Part shown: positions 33,782 to 42,981 of the stretch, in pieces | How positions within the stretch are numbered: the first letter of the stretch is position 1 | Layout of the letters: each line of letters starts with the position of its first letter | Made by a program: the position numbers and the translations under genes | Assembly: GCF_008801935.1 (NCBI RefSeq) | Contig: NZ_VZOT01000001.1 | Span: forward strand, 1 to 64,000 | DNA from: Comamonas kerstersii | GTDB lineage: Bacteria; Pseudomonadota; Gammaproteobacteria; Burkholderiales; Burkholderiaceae_C | Direction of reading: 5' to 3' | Length of the DNA: 64,000 nt | Notes under the pieces: generated by a model | What the model was told of the DNA's origin: nothing | What the model saw: only the letters and a program-made list of their open reading frames with translations | Databases searched by the model: none

Positions 33782-34633
33782 TTATTGCTGGGCGCGCAGC
33801 AGCTCCATACGTGCTTCTACGAGTGGCAGATCCGCCGGGTTCTTTGCGATGCGCACATAAGTCTGCAAATCATGCAGGGCCGCATCTCGCTGCCCCAGCT
33901 TGGCCAGCAGCATGCCGCGGTCACGGTAGTTACTGGCATCGTCAGGCCGCAGAATGACCAGCCGGTGCAACACCCCCAGCAGGGCCTGATCTTCCTGCTC
34001 GTCCTGCAGATAGATGTTCTGCAGATTGCGCAGCATGCGCTCGATGATGTCGCGGCCACTGGCAGGCTGCAAAAACATGTGCAGCGGCGCCATCTCGTCT
34101 TCCGCCAGACCCCATGCCTGCCTGAAAGGATCGAGCCGCTCAGCCAGTGCGGCCTGCGTCTGGCCCTGACCCGTGAGCGGGTCCTGAATGATGATGCCTT
34201 CGTCCACATGCAGCTTCACGAGGAAGTGCCCGGGAAAGGAAATCCCATCCACCTTCAGCCCCAGGCCGTGGGCCAGCTCCATCCACAGCACAGCCAGTGA
34301 AATCGGAATGCCGCGCCGTGTGTGCAGTACCTGGTGCATGAAGCTGTTGCCGGGGTCAGCAAAGTCGTTGGCATTCGGCCCAAAGCCCAGCGTTTCGTAG
34401 AAGAAGGTGTTCAGCGTCATGGCGCGCTCTACAGCGCTGGCCTGCGAGGGAATCTGCCGTCGCACGCGCTCCAGCAGCATGTCAACCTGCAGCAGCACGC
34501 TCTGTACATCCAGGGTGGGCTCGGCATCCTGCGCCAGACTGGTGGCTGCTTCGAGCAAGGGGACGGCCCCCTCCTGCCCTACCAGACACCGGAAGTGGTC
34601 AAGCACCGAAGGAACGTGGAATTGCATCTGCAT
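33782..34633 (-). CDS. SirB1-family transglutaminase-like/TPR protein
   Basis: The 283-residue protein has an N-terminal transglutaminase-like SirB1 region (about 30-180) with NTFFYETLGF, RRGIPISLAVLWMELA and the FPGHFLVKL core. A C-terminal tetratricopeptide part (about 195-280) contains LLGVLHRLVILRPDDASNYR, followed by RGMLLAKLGQRDAALHDL. The function of this family is poorly known; proteobacterial homologues are named after sirB1. Two adjacent ATGs occur (34633 and 34627). It precedes murJ by 36 bp of intervening sequence on the same strand only in the reverse sense, murJ lying upstream. Confidence 0.86.
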   Translation of the reverse strand: MQMQFHVPSVLDHFRCLVGQEGAVPLLEAATSLAQDAEPTLDVQSVLLQVDMLLERVRRQIPSQASAVERAMTLNTFFYETLGFGPNANDFADPGNSFMHQVLHTRRGIPISLAVLWMELAHGLGLKVDGISFPGHFLVKLHVDEGIIIQDPLTGQGQTQAALAERLDPFRQAWGLAEDEMAPLHMFLQPASGRDIIERMLRNLQNIYLQDEQEDQALLGVLHRLVILRPDDASNYRDRGMLLAKLGQRDAALHDLQTYVRIAKNPADLPLVEARMELLRAQQ

Positions 34634-34669
34634 GTCCGTGCGCTCTCATATCAGGAGGAAAGACCCGCC

Positions 34670-36232
34670 TTAGCGACGCAGCAGGCTGCGCAGCTTGACG
34701 CCCGACAGCAGCAGCGTACCAAAGTACACCACGGCAGCCCCCAGCAGCATCACCGCCAGCAGGGCAATACGCTGCCACTCCTGTGCGCGCATTGCCTGCC
34801 AGTTCCAGTGCTGAGCACCCCACATCAGGAAAGCGGCCAGCAGCAATGCCGCCGCCAGCACCTGCAGCGCAAAGCGCAACCACCCGGGCGCTGGCTGGTA
34901 GGCCCCACGCCGCAGCAGGCCAATGAGCAGCCAGCTGGCATTGACCAGCGCCGCCAGGCCAATGGACAGCGCCAGTCCGGCATGGGCTATCCATGGCACC
35001 AGCACCACGTTCAGTATCTGCGTGAGCACCAGCACAGCCACGGCGATCTTGACGGGTGTCTTCATATCCTGGCTGGCGAAATAGCCCGGCGCCAGCACCT
35101 TGATGGCCACCAGCCCCAGCAGGCCCACGCCATAGCCCATCAGGGCCAGCGCGATCTGGTTCACATCGTTATTGTTCAGCGCCCCGCGGTGAAACAGGGT
35201 GGACACCAGCGGGTCGGCAAAGGCCAGCAAGCCCACGCCACAGGGCACGGCCAGCAGCACGACCAGACGCAGGCCCCAGTCCAGCATGCCGGAGTAGCTC
35301 TTGCTGTCACCCGCTGCCTTGGCCGAGGCCAGCTTGGGCGTGAGCACCACGCCCAGCGCCACGCCCAGCAGCGCGGTGGGGAACTCCATCAGCCGGTCGG
35401 CATAAAACAGCCAGGTCACGCTGCCCGGTGTCAGATAGGAAGCAATCTGCGTATTAATCATCAGACTGACCTGGGCCACGCCGACACCCAGCAGGGCGGG
35501 CGCCATCAGCGTCAGAATGCGGCGTACACCGCCATCGCTCCACGCTGCGCGAATAGCCGCAGGCGTCATGCCAATGCGCGGCATCAGGCCCAGCTTTTTC
35601 AGTGCTGGCAGCTGTACTGCCAGCTGCAGCACGCCGCCCAGCATCACCCCGGCTGCCATGGCGTAGATGGGCTCCACCCCACGCGCACTAAACCACGGCG
35701 CCAGCAGCAGTGCCGCCGCAATCATGCAGACATTGAGCAGCACGGGCGTGGCCGCAGGTACGGCAAAACGTTTCCAGGTATTGAGCACCCCGGCGCACAG
35801 CGCCACCATGGACATGAAGCCGATGTAGGGGAACATCCAGCGCGTCATCAGCACGGCTGCCTCATGCGCATGGCCGCTTTCAAAACCGCTGGCCAGCAGC
35901 CACACCAGCACGGGCGCCCCAACCACGCCCAGCACACAGGTCAGCAGCAGCACCCAGAACAGCACCGTGGCCACATTGGCAATCAGCTCGCGCGTGCGCA
36001 CTTCGCCATCTTGCGTCTTGGTGGTGGCCAGCACAGGAACAAAGGCCTGGCTGAATGCCCCTTCGGCAAACAGCCGCCGAAACAGATTGGGAATGCGAAA
36101 GGCAACGTTGAAAGCGTCCGTGAGCGCATTGGCGCCAAACATGGAGGCCATGATGAGGTCGCGCGCCAGCCCCGTCACACGGGAAGCCAGCGTCAGCAGC
36201 GAAACGATAGAAGCAGATTTGAGCAATGACAC
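34670..36232 (-). CDS. murJ: Lipid II flippase MurJ
   Basis: The 520-residue protein of the MOP exporter superfamily has about 14 transmembrane helices and moves lipid II across the inner membrane for peptidoglycan synthesis. The N-terminal signature is SLLKSASIVSLLTLASRVTG, with RDLIMASMFGANALTDAFNV and the RRLFAEGAFSQAFVPVL stretch. The Arg residues of the central cavity are present. It begins with GTG at 36232, the only start that gives the conserved N-terminus. It is divergent from rpsT, as in many betaproteobacteria. The sirB1-type gene follows 36 bp downstream and is probably cotranscribed. Confidence 0.94.
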   Translation of the reverse strand: MSLLKSASIVSLLTLASRVTGLARDLIMASMFGANALTDAFNVAFRIPNLFRRLFAEGAFSQAFVPVLATTKTQDGEVRTRELIANVATVLFWVLLLTCVLGVVGAPVLVWLLASGFESGHAHEAAVLMTRWMFPYIGFMSMVALCAGVLNTWKRFAVPAATPVLLNVCMIAAALLLAPWFSARGVEPIYAMAAGVMLGGVLQLAVQLPALKKLGLMPRIGMTPAAIRAAWSDGGVRRILTLMAPALLGVGVAQVSLMINTQIASYLTPGSVTWLFYADRLMEFPTALLGVALGVVLTPKLASAKAAGDSKSYSGMLDWGLRLVVLLAVPCGVGLLAFADPLVSTLFHRGALNNNDVNQIALALMGYGVGLLGLVAIKVLAPGYFASQDMKTPVKIAVAVLVLTQILNVVLVPWIAHAGLALSIGLAALVNASWLLIGLLRRGAYQPAPGWLRFALQVLAAALLLAAFLMWGAQHWNWQAMRAQEWQRIALLAVMLLGAAVVYFGTLLLSGVKLRSLLRR

Positions 36233-36433
36233 CCACGCAGTGTAGCCATGCTACCGAGGGCACAGAACGCTGCCCGGCGCACAAATCTGCGCACGGCAGG
36301 GCCTGCCGCCGCACAAGCGCCTCATCAAGCCACCCCAACCTGGTGCACACACGCACCAAACCAGCACCATATGCAAAAACCGTGCGCCACCGTGGTGCAC
36401 CACAAAGACGCCTGTGCAAGCCCATGAGCACAT

Positions 36434-36442
36434 TGCTATAAT
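36434..36442 (+). promoter_or_regulatory. Extended -10 promoter element of rpsT
   Basis: TGCTATAAT (36434-36442) is a TGn-TATAAT extended -10 box about 50 bp upstream of the rpsT start. A matching -35 hexamer is weak (GTGCAA at 36414-36419, 17-bp spacing), which fits an extended -10 promoter. Confidence 0.6.
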
Positions 36443-36490
36443 CGCGAGCTTTGCTGGCATCATCCCCAGACACTTTAAGGAATACATACC

Positions 36491-36784
36491 ATGGCAACTA
36501 AAGCCAAGAAGAACCCCCGCCTGGCCTCCGGCCGCAAGCGCGCACGTCAAAACGTTAAGCTGAACGCTGCGAACACCTCGCTGCGTTCCAAGTACCGCAC
36601 TGTTGTGAAGAATGTCGAGAAGGCTGTTCTGGCCGGCGACAAGGTGAAGGCTACCGAACTGTTTGCCAAGGCACAGTCCGTGATCGACTCCATCGCCGAC
36701 AAGGGCATCTTCCACAAGAACAAGGCTGCTCGCGATAAGAGCCGCCTGTCTGCCAAGGTTAAGGCCCTGGCAACTGCCGCCTAA
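36491..36784 (+). CDS. rpsT: 30S ribosomal protein S20
   Basis: The 97-residue, Lys/Arg-rich helical protein matches S20, a primary 16S rRNA-binding protein near helices 9 and 44. [20 protein letters not shown] and [15 protein letters not shown] at the N-terminus, with [19 protein letters not shown] at the C-terminus, are typical for betaproteobacteria. The codons used are strongly optimised, as expected for a ribosomal protein. It is transcribed alone and ends in a terminator. Confidence 0.97.
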   Translation: MATKAKKNPRLASGRKRARQNVKLNAANTSLRSKYRTVVKNVEKAVLAGDKVKATELFAKAQSVIDSIADKGIFHKNKAARDKSRLSAKVKALATAA

Positions 36785-36860
36785 TTCAACTTTAGGCATC
36801 GCCCGGAGTGCGTAAGCGCTCCGCCGTTTGCTTCGGGTGCGCTGCCAGCAAAACAAAAGA

Positions 36861-36882
36861 ACCGCCGCAAGGCGGTTTTTTT
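36861..36882 (+). terminator. Terminator after rpsT
   Basis: ACCGCC-GCAA-GGCGGT is followed by T6, a compact and strong rho-independent terminator about 75 bp after the stop codon. Confidence 0.9.
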
Positions 36883-36930
36883 GTGCCCGTCTTATGACGA
36901 TTTGGCCTGATCTGCTGATGTACAGGCATG

Positions 36931-36952
36931 AAAAAACCGCCTGAATAGGCGG
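36931..36952 (-). terminator. Terminator of the DUF3579 gene
   Basis: On the minus strand CCGCC-TATTCA-GGCGG is followed by T6 (36936 down to 36931), about 30 bp after the DUF3579 stop. Confidence 0.85.
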
Positions 36953-36983
36953 CACTTTCTCACAGTGGTTGCAGAAGGACTGC

Positions 36984-37301
36984 TTACTTGCGCTCGTCTT
37001 CCGGAATCAGACAGCCTTCGACCACCTGCAGGTGATTGTCTCTGGCGAAGTTCAGCACAAAGTCCCAGGCCATGGGCTCATGGGCATGCAGATCGCTGTG
37101 CACCACAATGCATTTGACGCCATTCATGGTGGTGGGAATACACCAGGGCGAATAGCCTAAGTGGCTGCCACGCTGGGCGCCTCCGGGCCGGAACTGGCTC
37201 ATGACCCCCGCCAAACGCTCGGCCCAGTCACTGGGGCGAAAGGTTTTACCTTCCAAGGTCACACCTTGAATAAAGATTTGTTTGGAGCTTGGGGAAACCA
37301 T
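36984..37301 (-). CDS. DUF3579 domain protein
   Basis: The 105-residue protein belongs to DUF3579, a betaproteobacterial family without assigned function. It begins MVSPSSKQIFIQGVTLEGKT and contains FRPSDWAERLAGVMSQF and CIVVHSDLHAHEPMAWDFVL. The sequence is compact, hydrophilic and has no membrane segment. ATG 37301 is chosen because it begins the conserved text; the 15 preceding codons from 37346 do not. The gene sits between rpsT and argD-argF, an order widely conserved in Burkholderiales, and it is transcribed away from argD. Confidence 0.88.
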   Translation of the reverse strand: MVSPSSKQIFIQGVTLEGKTFRPSDWAERLAGVMSQFRPGGAQRGSHLGYSPWCIPTTMNGVKCIVVHSDLHAHEPMAWDFVLNFARDNHLQVVEGCLIPEDERK

Positions 37302-37541
37302 CAGGATCAATCCGGTAAGACGAGGCACATCACGGGATCGCCGCACAGGTGCACTGAGACTGAAATTCTAACTCTTATATAAGACCAGAGAGGAACGCTA
37401 GGGATTGCAAACACTGCATAGGTTTATTCCAAATATGCAGAACGACGGTGGCACACGGTCTGCAGAGCCCTAAAATCATTCCCTTGTTCTTTTGCTTTCT
37501 GCAAAAGTTGTGCCACGACTGTTATGTCAGGAGATGTATTC

Positions 37542-38738
37542 ATGACCGCTCACATTGAGGCTGCTTCGCCCCACGTTATGCCCACTTACGGCCGCGTACC
37601 TATCGCGCTGGAGCGAGGCCGAGGCTGCCGGGTCTGGGATGTGAACGGTAAGGAATATCTGGATGCCCTGGCTGGTATTGCCGTGAACACCCTGGGCCAC
37701 GCCCACCCCAAGCTGGTGGCGGCCCTGCAGGAGCAGGTGGCAACGCTGATCCACACTTCCAACTACTACCACGTGCCCGGCCAGGAACAACTGGCCACAC
37801 TGCTGACCGAGCGTGCGCACATGACCAATGTGTTCTTCTGCAGCACCGGCCTGGAAGCCAACGAAGCCGCCATCAAGATCGCGCGCAAATATGGTGTGGA
37901 CAAGGGCATTGCCAAGCCTGAAATCGTGGTCTATGAGCATGCCTTCCACGGCCGCTCCATCGCCACCATGAGTGCCACGGCCAACCCCAAGGTGCGCAAC
38001 GGCTTTGGCGATCTGCTGGACGGCTTTGTGCGCGTGGCCCCCAATGACTACGAGCAGCTGGTGGCTGCCACCGAAGGCAACCCCAACGTCGTGGCCGTGA
38101 TGATGGAACCCATCCAGGGCGAAGGCGGCCTGCACCCCATGCGCGCCGAGTACCTGCAGAAGGTGCGCGCCCTGTGCGATGCCAAGGGCTGGCTGCTGAT
38201 CATGGACGAAGTGCAGGCTGGCATGGGCCGCACTGGCAAGTGGTTTGCCCACCAGTGGGCAGGCATCACGCCTGATGTGATGACGCTGGCCAAGGGCCTG
38301 GGCTCTGGCGTGCCCGTGGGCGCCGTCGTGGCACACAACGCTGCGGCCAAGGTGCTGACGGCCGGCAACCATGGTTCCACCTTTGGCGGCAACCCACTGG
38401 CCATGCGCGCCGGTGTGGAAACCATCCGCATCATGGAAGAAGACGGCCTGCTGGCACACACCACAGCCATCGGCCAATATCTGAAGAGCAAGCTGCAGTC
38501 CGAGCTGGGCAGCATCGACGGCGTGGTGGACGTGCGCGGCCAGGGCCTGATGATTGGTGTGGAACTGGCCAAGCCCTGCGGCCAGCTGATTGGACAGGCC
38601 GCTGAAGCTGGCCTGCTCATCAGCGTGACGGCAGACACCGTGATCCGTATCGTGCCTCCACTGATTCTGAGCGAAGCTGAAGCAGACGAAATCGTCGCCA
38701 AGCTCAAGCCCCTGGTTCAAGCCGTTCTGGCCGCCTAA
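37542..38738 (+). CDS. argD: Acetylornithine/succinyldiaminopimelate aminotransferase family, ArgD
   Basis: The 398-residue PLP enzyme is of class III (Ala-Glu family). It converts N-acetylglutamate semialdehyde to acetylornithine, and in many bacteria also serves lysine synthesis. The PLP-binding Lys251 lies in TLAKGLGSG, and the cofactor-site Asp is in MDEVQAGMGRTGK. STGLEANEAAIKIARKYG is also typical. ATG 37542 is preferred because AGGAG lies eight bases upstream; ATG 37524 is in frame but lacks one. argF follows 17 bp later in the same transcript. Confidence 0.93.
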   Translation: MTAHIEAASPHVMPTYGRVPIALERGRGCRVWDVNGKEYLDALAGIAVNTLGHAHPKLVAALQEQVATLIHTSNYYHVPGQEQLATLLTERAHMTNVFFCSTGLEANEAAIKIARKYGVDKGIAKPEIVVYEHAFHGRSIATMSATANPKVRNGFGDLLDGFVRVAPNDYEQLVAATEGNPNVVAVMMEPIQGEGGLHPMRAEYLQKVRALCDAKGWLLIMDEVQAGMGRTGKWFAHQWAGITPDVMTLAKGLGSGVPVGAVVAHNAAAKVLTAGNHGSTFGGNPLAMRAGVETIRIMEEDGLLAHTTAIGQYLKSKLQSELGSIDGVVDVRGQGLMIGVELAKPCGQLIGQAAEAGLLISVTADTVIRIVPPLILSEAEADEIVAKLKPLVQAVLAA

Positions 38739-38755
38739 ATACCCAAGGAATACTG

Positions 38756-39679
38756 ATGAAGCACTATCTGCAATTTAGCGACTTCACCGCTGAGGAATAC
38801 GACTATCTTCTGAGCCGCGCTGCGCTGATCAAGAAGAAGTTCAAGAACTACGAAAAGCACCACACGCTGACCGACCGCACCCTGGCCATGATTTTCGAGA
38901 AGGCCAGCACCCGCACCCGCGTGAGCTTTGAAGCCGGTATGTACCAACTGGGCGGCTCTGTGGTGCATCTGACCACGGGCGACAGCCAGCTGGGCCGCTC
39001 CGAGCCCATCGAAGACAGCGCACGCGTGATCAGCCGCATGACGGACCTGGTGATGATTCGCACCTTCGGCCAGGAGAAGATCGAGCGCTTTGCCGCCCAC
39101 TCGCGCGTGCCCGTGATCAACGGCCTGACCAATGAATTCCACCCCTGCCAGATCCTGGCAGACATCTTCACCTTCATCGAGCACCGCGGCTCCATCGCAG
39201 GCAAGGTGGTGGCCTGGGTGGGTGATGGCAACAACATGGCCAACACCTGGCTGCAGGCAGCGGACCTGCTGGGCTTTACCGTGCACGTCAGCACCCCCAG
39301 CGGCTATGAAGTGGACGAAAAGCTGGCCTTTGGCGGCAAGACACCACGCCCTGGCTGCTACAAGGTGTTCCAGGATCCGCTGGAAGCCTGCAAGGGCGCA
39401 GACCTGGTCACCACCGATGTGTGGACCAGCATGGGCTACGAAGCCGAAAACGAAATCCGCATGAAGGCCTTTGCCGACTGGTGTGTGGACCAGGAAATGA
39501 TGCAGGCTGCCAAGCCTGACGCCGTGTTCATGCACTGCCTGCCTGCTCACCGCGGCGAGGAAGTGACGGCCGAAGTCATCGACGGCCCACAGTCCGTGGT
39601 CTGGGACGAAGCGGAAAACCGCATGCACGTGCAGAAGGCGCTCATGGAGTACCTGCTGCTGGGCAAGCTGGCGGACTGA
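38756..39679 (+). CDS. argF: Ornithine carbamoyltransferase
   Basis: The 307-residue enzyme makes citrulline from ornithine and carbamoyl phosphate. The carbamoyl phosphate sites STRTR (51-55) and HPCQ (129-132) are intact, as are the ornithine site MHCLPAHRGEEV and DVWTSMG. The length is typical of anabolic trimeric OTCs. It is cotranscribed with argD. Confidence 0.95.
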   Translation: MKHYLQFSDFTAEEYDYLLSRAALIKKKFKNYEKHHTLTDRTLAMIFEKASTRTRVSFEAGMYQLGGSVVHLTTGDSQLGRSEPIEDSARVISRMTDLVMIRTFGQEKIERFAAHSRVPVINGLTNEFHPCQILADIFTFIEHRGSIAGKVVAWVGDGNNMANTWLQAADLLGFTVHVSTPSGYEVDEKLAFGGKTPRPGCYKVFQDPLEACKGADLVTTDVWTSMGYEAENEIRMKAFADWCVDQEMMQAAKPDAVFMHCLPAHRGEEVTAEVIDGPQSVVWDEAENRMHVQKALMEYLLLGKLAD

Positions 39680-40162
39680 CGCCTATAGATATCAGCACTT
39701 GTGATGCGCGCTCTGCCTATGTCTTGCACGCCTCTCACAAAAACAGGAGCTGCTCGCGCAGGCCTGATGGGCATTTCACATCGTTTTGATGCGAAAACCC
39801 AGTCAGAGCAAGCGCTAGCAGCTCTTTTTTTTAATAAGTCACGTTGCCATGCCCTGCGCCATGGCACTGCCTTTTCCTGCTCCGCCAGCGGCACGCGGAG
39901 CCTGGACTTCCGAAGATTTGCGCGCCGGCGCTGCGCCATGCACGCCATTGCCTGCAGCCATCTGCTGAAAACGCCGCGCTACCTCCTGGGTCACACCTAG
40001 GGCCTCTTTCCTTTTCTCTTTTTTGCACTGCACCAACCGGTTGGCCGTGGGCTGGCTCGTGTCTTGCTGTCTTTGGTACGGCAAGCACAGCCATCTGCTG
40101 CGTGACCGTGTGTGCCTGTGTTTCTGTCTGGTCTGCCTATTCGAAAAACGACTGGTCCCACC
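39680..40162. other. Intergenic region argF / first ykgJ (483 bp)
   Basis: The first part holds an AGCGCT-family hairpin (39745-39825) ending in a T-run, which probably terminates the argDF transcript. The rest (39840-40162) is G+C-rich with overlapping frames on both strands that do not resemble known families. No protein-coding gene or RNA is recognised. Confidence 0.5.
39745..39825. repeat. AGCGCT repeat family copy after argF
   Basis: AGGAGCTGCTCGCGC (starting 39745) pairs with GCGCTAGCAGCTCT (39812-39825), followed by a T-run to about 39833. The interior carries a further inverted pair, CATCGTTTTGATG, at 39779-39791. Confidence 0.65.
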
Positions 40163-40534
40163 ATGTCTTCCGACATCCATCCCTGCCTGCATTGCGGCGT
40201 GTGCTGCCAAAACTACCGCGTGGAGTTTTCCATCTACGAACTCCAGTCCATGGGCGGCACCGTGCCCGACGAACTGGCCCACGAAGTTCCCAACAAGGGC
40301 AACCGCGCCCGCATGAACGGCACGGACAAGTTCCCCGTGCGCTGCGTGGCCCTGACCGAGCTGCCCCACCTGGGCGAAGGCTGCGTGGGCTGCGGCATCT
40401 ACGAACAGCGCTCGCGCCCCTGCCGGGAGTTTCCGTTCGCCTCCTACGGTTGCCACGACACACGTGCCAAATTTGGCCTGCCGCAGCTCACTGAAGAAGA
40501 AGTCGAGCGCTGGTCGGCAACCACCGAGGCCTGA
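40163..40534 (+). CDS. YkgJ-family cysteine cluster protein (first copy)
   Basis: The 123-residue protein is of the YkgJ type, described as a putative zinc- or iron-chelating domain. The N-terminal cluster has Cys at 8, 11, 14 and 15 (CLHCGVCC). Two further cysteine groups are GCVGCGIYEQ and RPCREFP with YGCHDTRA. ATG 40163 gives the family start; the reading frame is open upstream to 40112 without homology. It lies on the opposite strand just beyond the end of the feo operon. A second, shorter relative lies at the other side of the operon. A shared role in iron handling is inference. Confidence 0.88.
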   Translation: MSSDIHPCLHCGVCCQNYRVEFSIYELQSMGGTVPDELAHEVPNKGNRARMNGTDKFPVRCVALTELPHLGEGCVGCGIYEQRSRPCREFPFASYGCHDTRAKFGLPQLTEEEVERWSATTEA

Positions 40535-40558
40535 AGCCGCAGCCGCTGCGCTCAGCCC

Positions 40559-40747
40559 TCAGCGCGGCCCCTTTGCACCACCACAGCGCCCTGCGCTGCA
40601 GCCCGAGCAGCTGCTGCAGGCGCTGCCGGATGCAGGTGCGGCCGATATCAGGCCCCAACGCTGGAGCCAGCGCCTAGGCAGCCAGCGCCGCAGCAATGCC
40701 AGCACGGCTGCCGCCACCATCACCCCCACCAGAATTTGTTCCCACAT
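40559..40747 (-). CDS. Small Cys-rich membrane protein downstream of feoB (DUF6587 / FeoB-associated type)
   Basis: The 62-residue protein starts with a single hydrophobic helix (about 4-19, ILVGVMVAAAVLALL), followed by an Arg-rich stretch and a cysteine-rich end with C44, C47, C50 and C55. This is the layout of FeoB-associated Cys-rich membrane proteins, also listed as DUF6587. It starts 23 bp after the feoB stop on the same strand and is probably translated from the feo mRNA. Such proteins may aid FeoB assembly or hold Fe(II) on the cytosolic side; there is no proof here. Confidence 0.78.
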   Translation of the reverse strand: MWEQILVGVMVAAAVLALLRRWLPRRWLQRWGLISAAPASGSACSSCSGCSAGRCGGAKGPR

Positions 40748-40770
40748 CGCTCACTCCTTTGCTTGCATCC

Positions 40771-42681
40771 TCACCCCCAGCCCAGCGCCAGCGCCACGCG
40801 GTAGGTGATAAAGCTCGCGCCATAGGCCAGGGCAAACATATAGGCCGCCATGGCCACTACATAGCGCCAGCTATTGGTTTCACGCCGCACCATGGCCAGC
40901 GTGGAAATGCACTGCGGTGCAAACACAAACCACACCAGCAGTGACAAGGCAGTGGCCAGCGACCAGCTGTGCGCAATCAGGCCGCTCAGCTGCTGCGCCA
41001 TGGCCTCCTCACTGCTGGCCGACAGGGCATAGACCGTGCCCAGCGCACTGACGACCACCTCGCGCGCAGCCATGCCCGGGACCAGCGCAATCGCGATCTG
41101 CCAGTTAAAGCCAAGCGGTGCGAGCACCACTTCCAGCCATTGCCCGATCTGGCCCGCCAGGCTGTAGCGAATCGCAGCTTCCGTTGCGCCTGCTGGCGCT
41201 GCGGGATAGCTAGCAAGCAGCCACAGCACGATGCTGACCGACAAAATAATGCCGCCCACACGGCGCAGAAAAATCATGGCCCGTTCATACAGGCCAATCA
41301 GCACACTGCGTGCACTGGGCCAGCGGTAGGCGGGCAACTCCATCATCAAGGGCGTGCGCGCCGTGCTGCGGCGTGCCAGCTTGACGCACCAGGCCACCAG
41401 CATGGCCGAGGCAATACCCAGCAGATACAGCGCAAACAGCACCACGCCCTGTAGATTGAAGATGCCGCCCAGCTGCGTATCCGGAATGAAGGCAGCAATC
41501 AGCAGCGCATACACGGGCAGGCGGGCCGAGCAGGTCATCAGCGGGGCCAGCATGATGGTCAGCAGCCGGTCTGGCCAGCTGCGGATGGAGCGTGTAGCCA
41601 TGATGCCCGGCACGGCACAGGCAAAGCTGGACAGAAACGGAATAAAGGAACGCCCGGACAGCCCCACCGTTCCCATAAGGCGGTCCAGCAGAAACGCCGC
41701 TCGTGGCAGGTAGCCCGAATCTTCGAGCACCAGAATGAAGAAAAACAGAATCAGAATCTGCGGCAGGAAGACCAGCACCGCACCGACACCTGCGACCACG
41801 CCATCCACCAGCAAACTATTGAGCATGCCTGCAGGCAAAGTCGCTCCCAGCCATTCACCCACACTGGCAACCAGCGCTTCAATCCCATCCATAAAGGGCT
41901 GGGCCCAGCTGAAGACGGCCTGAAACATCAGAAACAAGGTCAGCAACAGCACCAGCATGCCCCACACAGGGTGCAGCAGCACGGCATCGATGCGGTCATC
42001 GCGTTGCGTGCCAGCCGCGGGCATGTGCACCGCCGCCTGCATCAAGGCCGAGACCTGTGCCTGCAGCTGCTGCAGCCGGCTGCGGTGCTGCCCATCCTGT
42101 GCGGTGGGCAGTGCTTGCAGCATTTCATCCTCATGCTGCGGCAGGCGCAGCGTCTGGTGGGCATGCGCATTGAGCCAGTCCAGCAGTGCCTGCGCCCCAT
42201 CGGCACGCACCCCCACGCTTTGCACCACCGGCACGCCCAGCATGGCGCTGAGCTTGGCCATATCAATCACCACCCCCTGTCTGCGTGCCATATCGCTCAT
42301 ATTGAGCACGACCAGCATGGGAATGCCCAGTGCACGTGCCTCCAGCACCAGGCGCAGGTTGAGCCGCAGTCGGGTGGCATCGCAGACACAGATGAGCAGC
42401 TCCGGCGGTGCTTCCTGGGGGTGCTTGCCGGTCACCACCTCACTGGCAATGCGCTCGTCCTCGCTGTATGCATGCAGGCTGTAGGTGCCCGGCAGATCCA
42501 GCAAACGAATCTGCCGGCCAGATGCCGTCTGCAACCAGCCTTCCTTGCGCTCGACGGTAACGCCAGCGTAGTTGGCCACTTTCTGCCGCACGCCAGTCAG
42601 CAGGTTGAACAGCGTTGTCTTGCCGCAGTTGGGGCTGCCCAGCAAAGCAGCTCGCAGAGCTGGCATGGCAGCGGGGCTCAT
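40771..42681 (-). CDS. feoB: Ferrous iron transporter FeoB
   Basis: The 636-residue protein has an N-terminal G-protein domain and a polytopic C-terminal part. G1 is GSPNCGKT at 15-22, G3 is LLDLPGTYSLH, and the G4 region reads VVLNMSDMA. Gate motifs characteristic of FeoB follow: SGYLPRAAFLLDRLMG, SFACAVPGIMATR and the MMELPAYRWP stretch. The length is shorter than in E. coli (773), as in many betaproteobacteria. ATG 42681 overlaps the feoA stop by four bases. The protein brings Fe(II) across the inner membrane. A Fur box-like sequence lies in front of feoA. Confidence 0.94.
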   Translation of the reverse strand: MSPAAMPALRAALLGSPNCGKTTLFNLLTGVRQKVANYAGVTVERKEGWLQTASGRQIRLLDLPGTYSLHAYSEDERIASEVVTGKHPQEAPPELLICVCDATRLRLNLRLVLEARALGIPMLVVLNMSDMARRQGVVIDMAKLSAMLGVPVVQSVGVRADGAQALLDWLNAHAHQTLRLPQHEDEMLQALPTAQDGQHRSRLQQLQAQVSALMQAAVHMPAAGTQRDDRIDAVLLHPVWGMLVLLLTLFLMFQAVFSWAQPFMDGIEALVASVGEWLGATLPAGMLNSLLVDGVVAGVGAVLVFLPQILILFFFILVLEDSGYLPRAAFLLDRLMGTVGLSGRSFIPFLSSFACAVPGIMATRSIRSWPDRLLTIMLAPLMTCSARLPVYALLIAAFIPDTQLGGIFNLQGVVLFALYLLGIASAMLVAWCVKLARRSTARTPLMMELPAYRWPSARSVLIGLYERAMIFLRRVGGIILSVSIVLWLLASYPAAPAGATEAAIRYSLAGQIGQWLEVVLAPLGFNWQIAIALVPGMAAREVVVSALGTVYALSASSEEAMAQQLSGLIAHSWSLATALSLLVWFVFAPQCISTLAMVRRETNSWRYVVAMAAYMFALAYGASFITYRVALALGWG

Positions 42682-42965
42682 GGCTGCACCTCCAGCGCGA
42701 CTTCCACCCATGCCGCTTCATGGCGACGCAGCGCAAAGGTGGACTGCCCCACGCGCACGGCCAGCGGGTCGCCCTTGGGAAAACCTGTAGCAATCACATG
42801 TACGGTCTCACCAGGCAGAAAGCCTATTTCCATCAGACGCATGACCACCTGCTGATCGCTGTCATCTGCGCACGCCCGAAAACCTGTAACCCGTGCGGCC
42901 TGATACTTTTGCAGCTGGTGCAGACCCAATGCTGCGCCCTTCCCGTTCGTGATTGCACTTTGCAT
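42678..42965 (-). CDS. feoA: Ferrous iron transport protein FeoA
   Basis: The 95-residue SH3-like protein matches FeoA, a partner of FeoB. The central MRLMEIGFLPGETVHVIATG and the C-terminal AVRVGQSTFALRRHEAAWVE are the family pattern. It overlaps feoB by four bases and is the first gene of the operon. The start at 42965 lies 17 bp downstream of the Fur box-like sequence. Confidence 0.92.
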   Translation of the reverse strand: MQSAITNGKGAALGLHQLQKYQAARVTGFRACADDSDQQVVMRLMEIGFLPGETVHVIATGFPKGDPLAVRVGQSTFALRRHEAAWVEVALEVQP

Positions 42966-42981
42966 GACTCGCCTCGTAGTA

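Noticed and set aside
34322-36229. Plus-strand frame of 635 codons covering sirB1-type and murJ genes
   Set aside because: It is an antisense frame composed of His and Gln runs typical of shadows of hydrophobic membrane proteins.
39839-40456. Minus-strand open frame of 205 codons overlapping the first ykgJ gene
   Set aside because: It overlaps a clear plus-strand gene in antisense. Its sequence is low complexity (Gly/Ala/His-rich) as expected for a shadow frame in high-G+C DNA.
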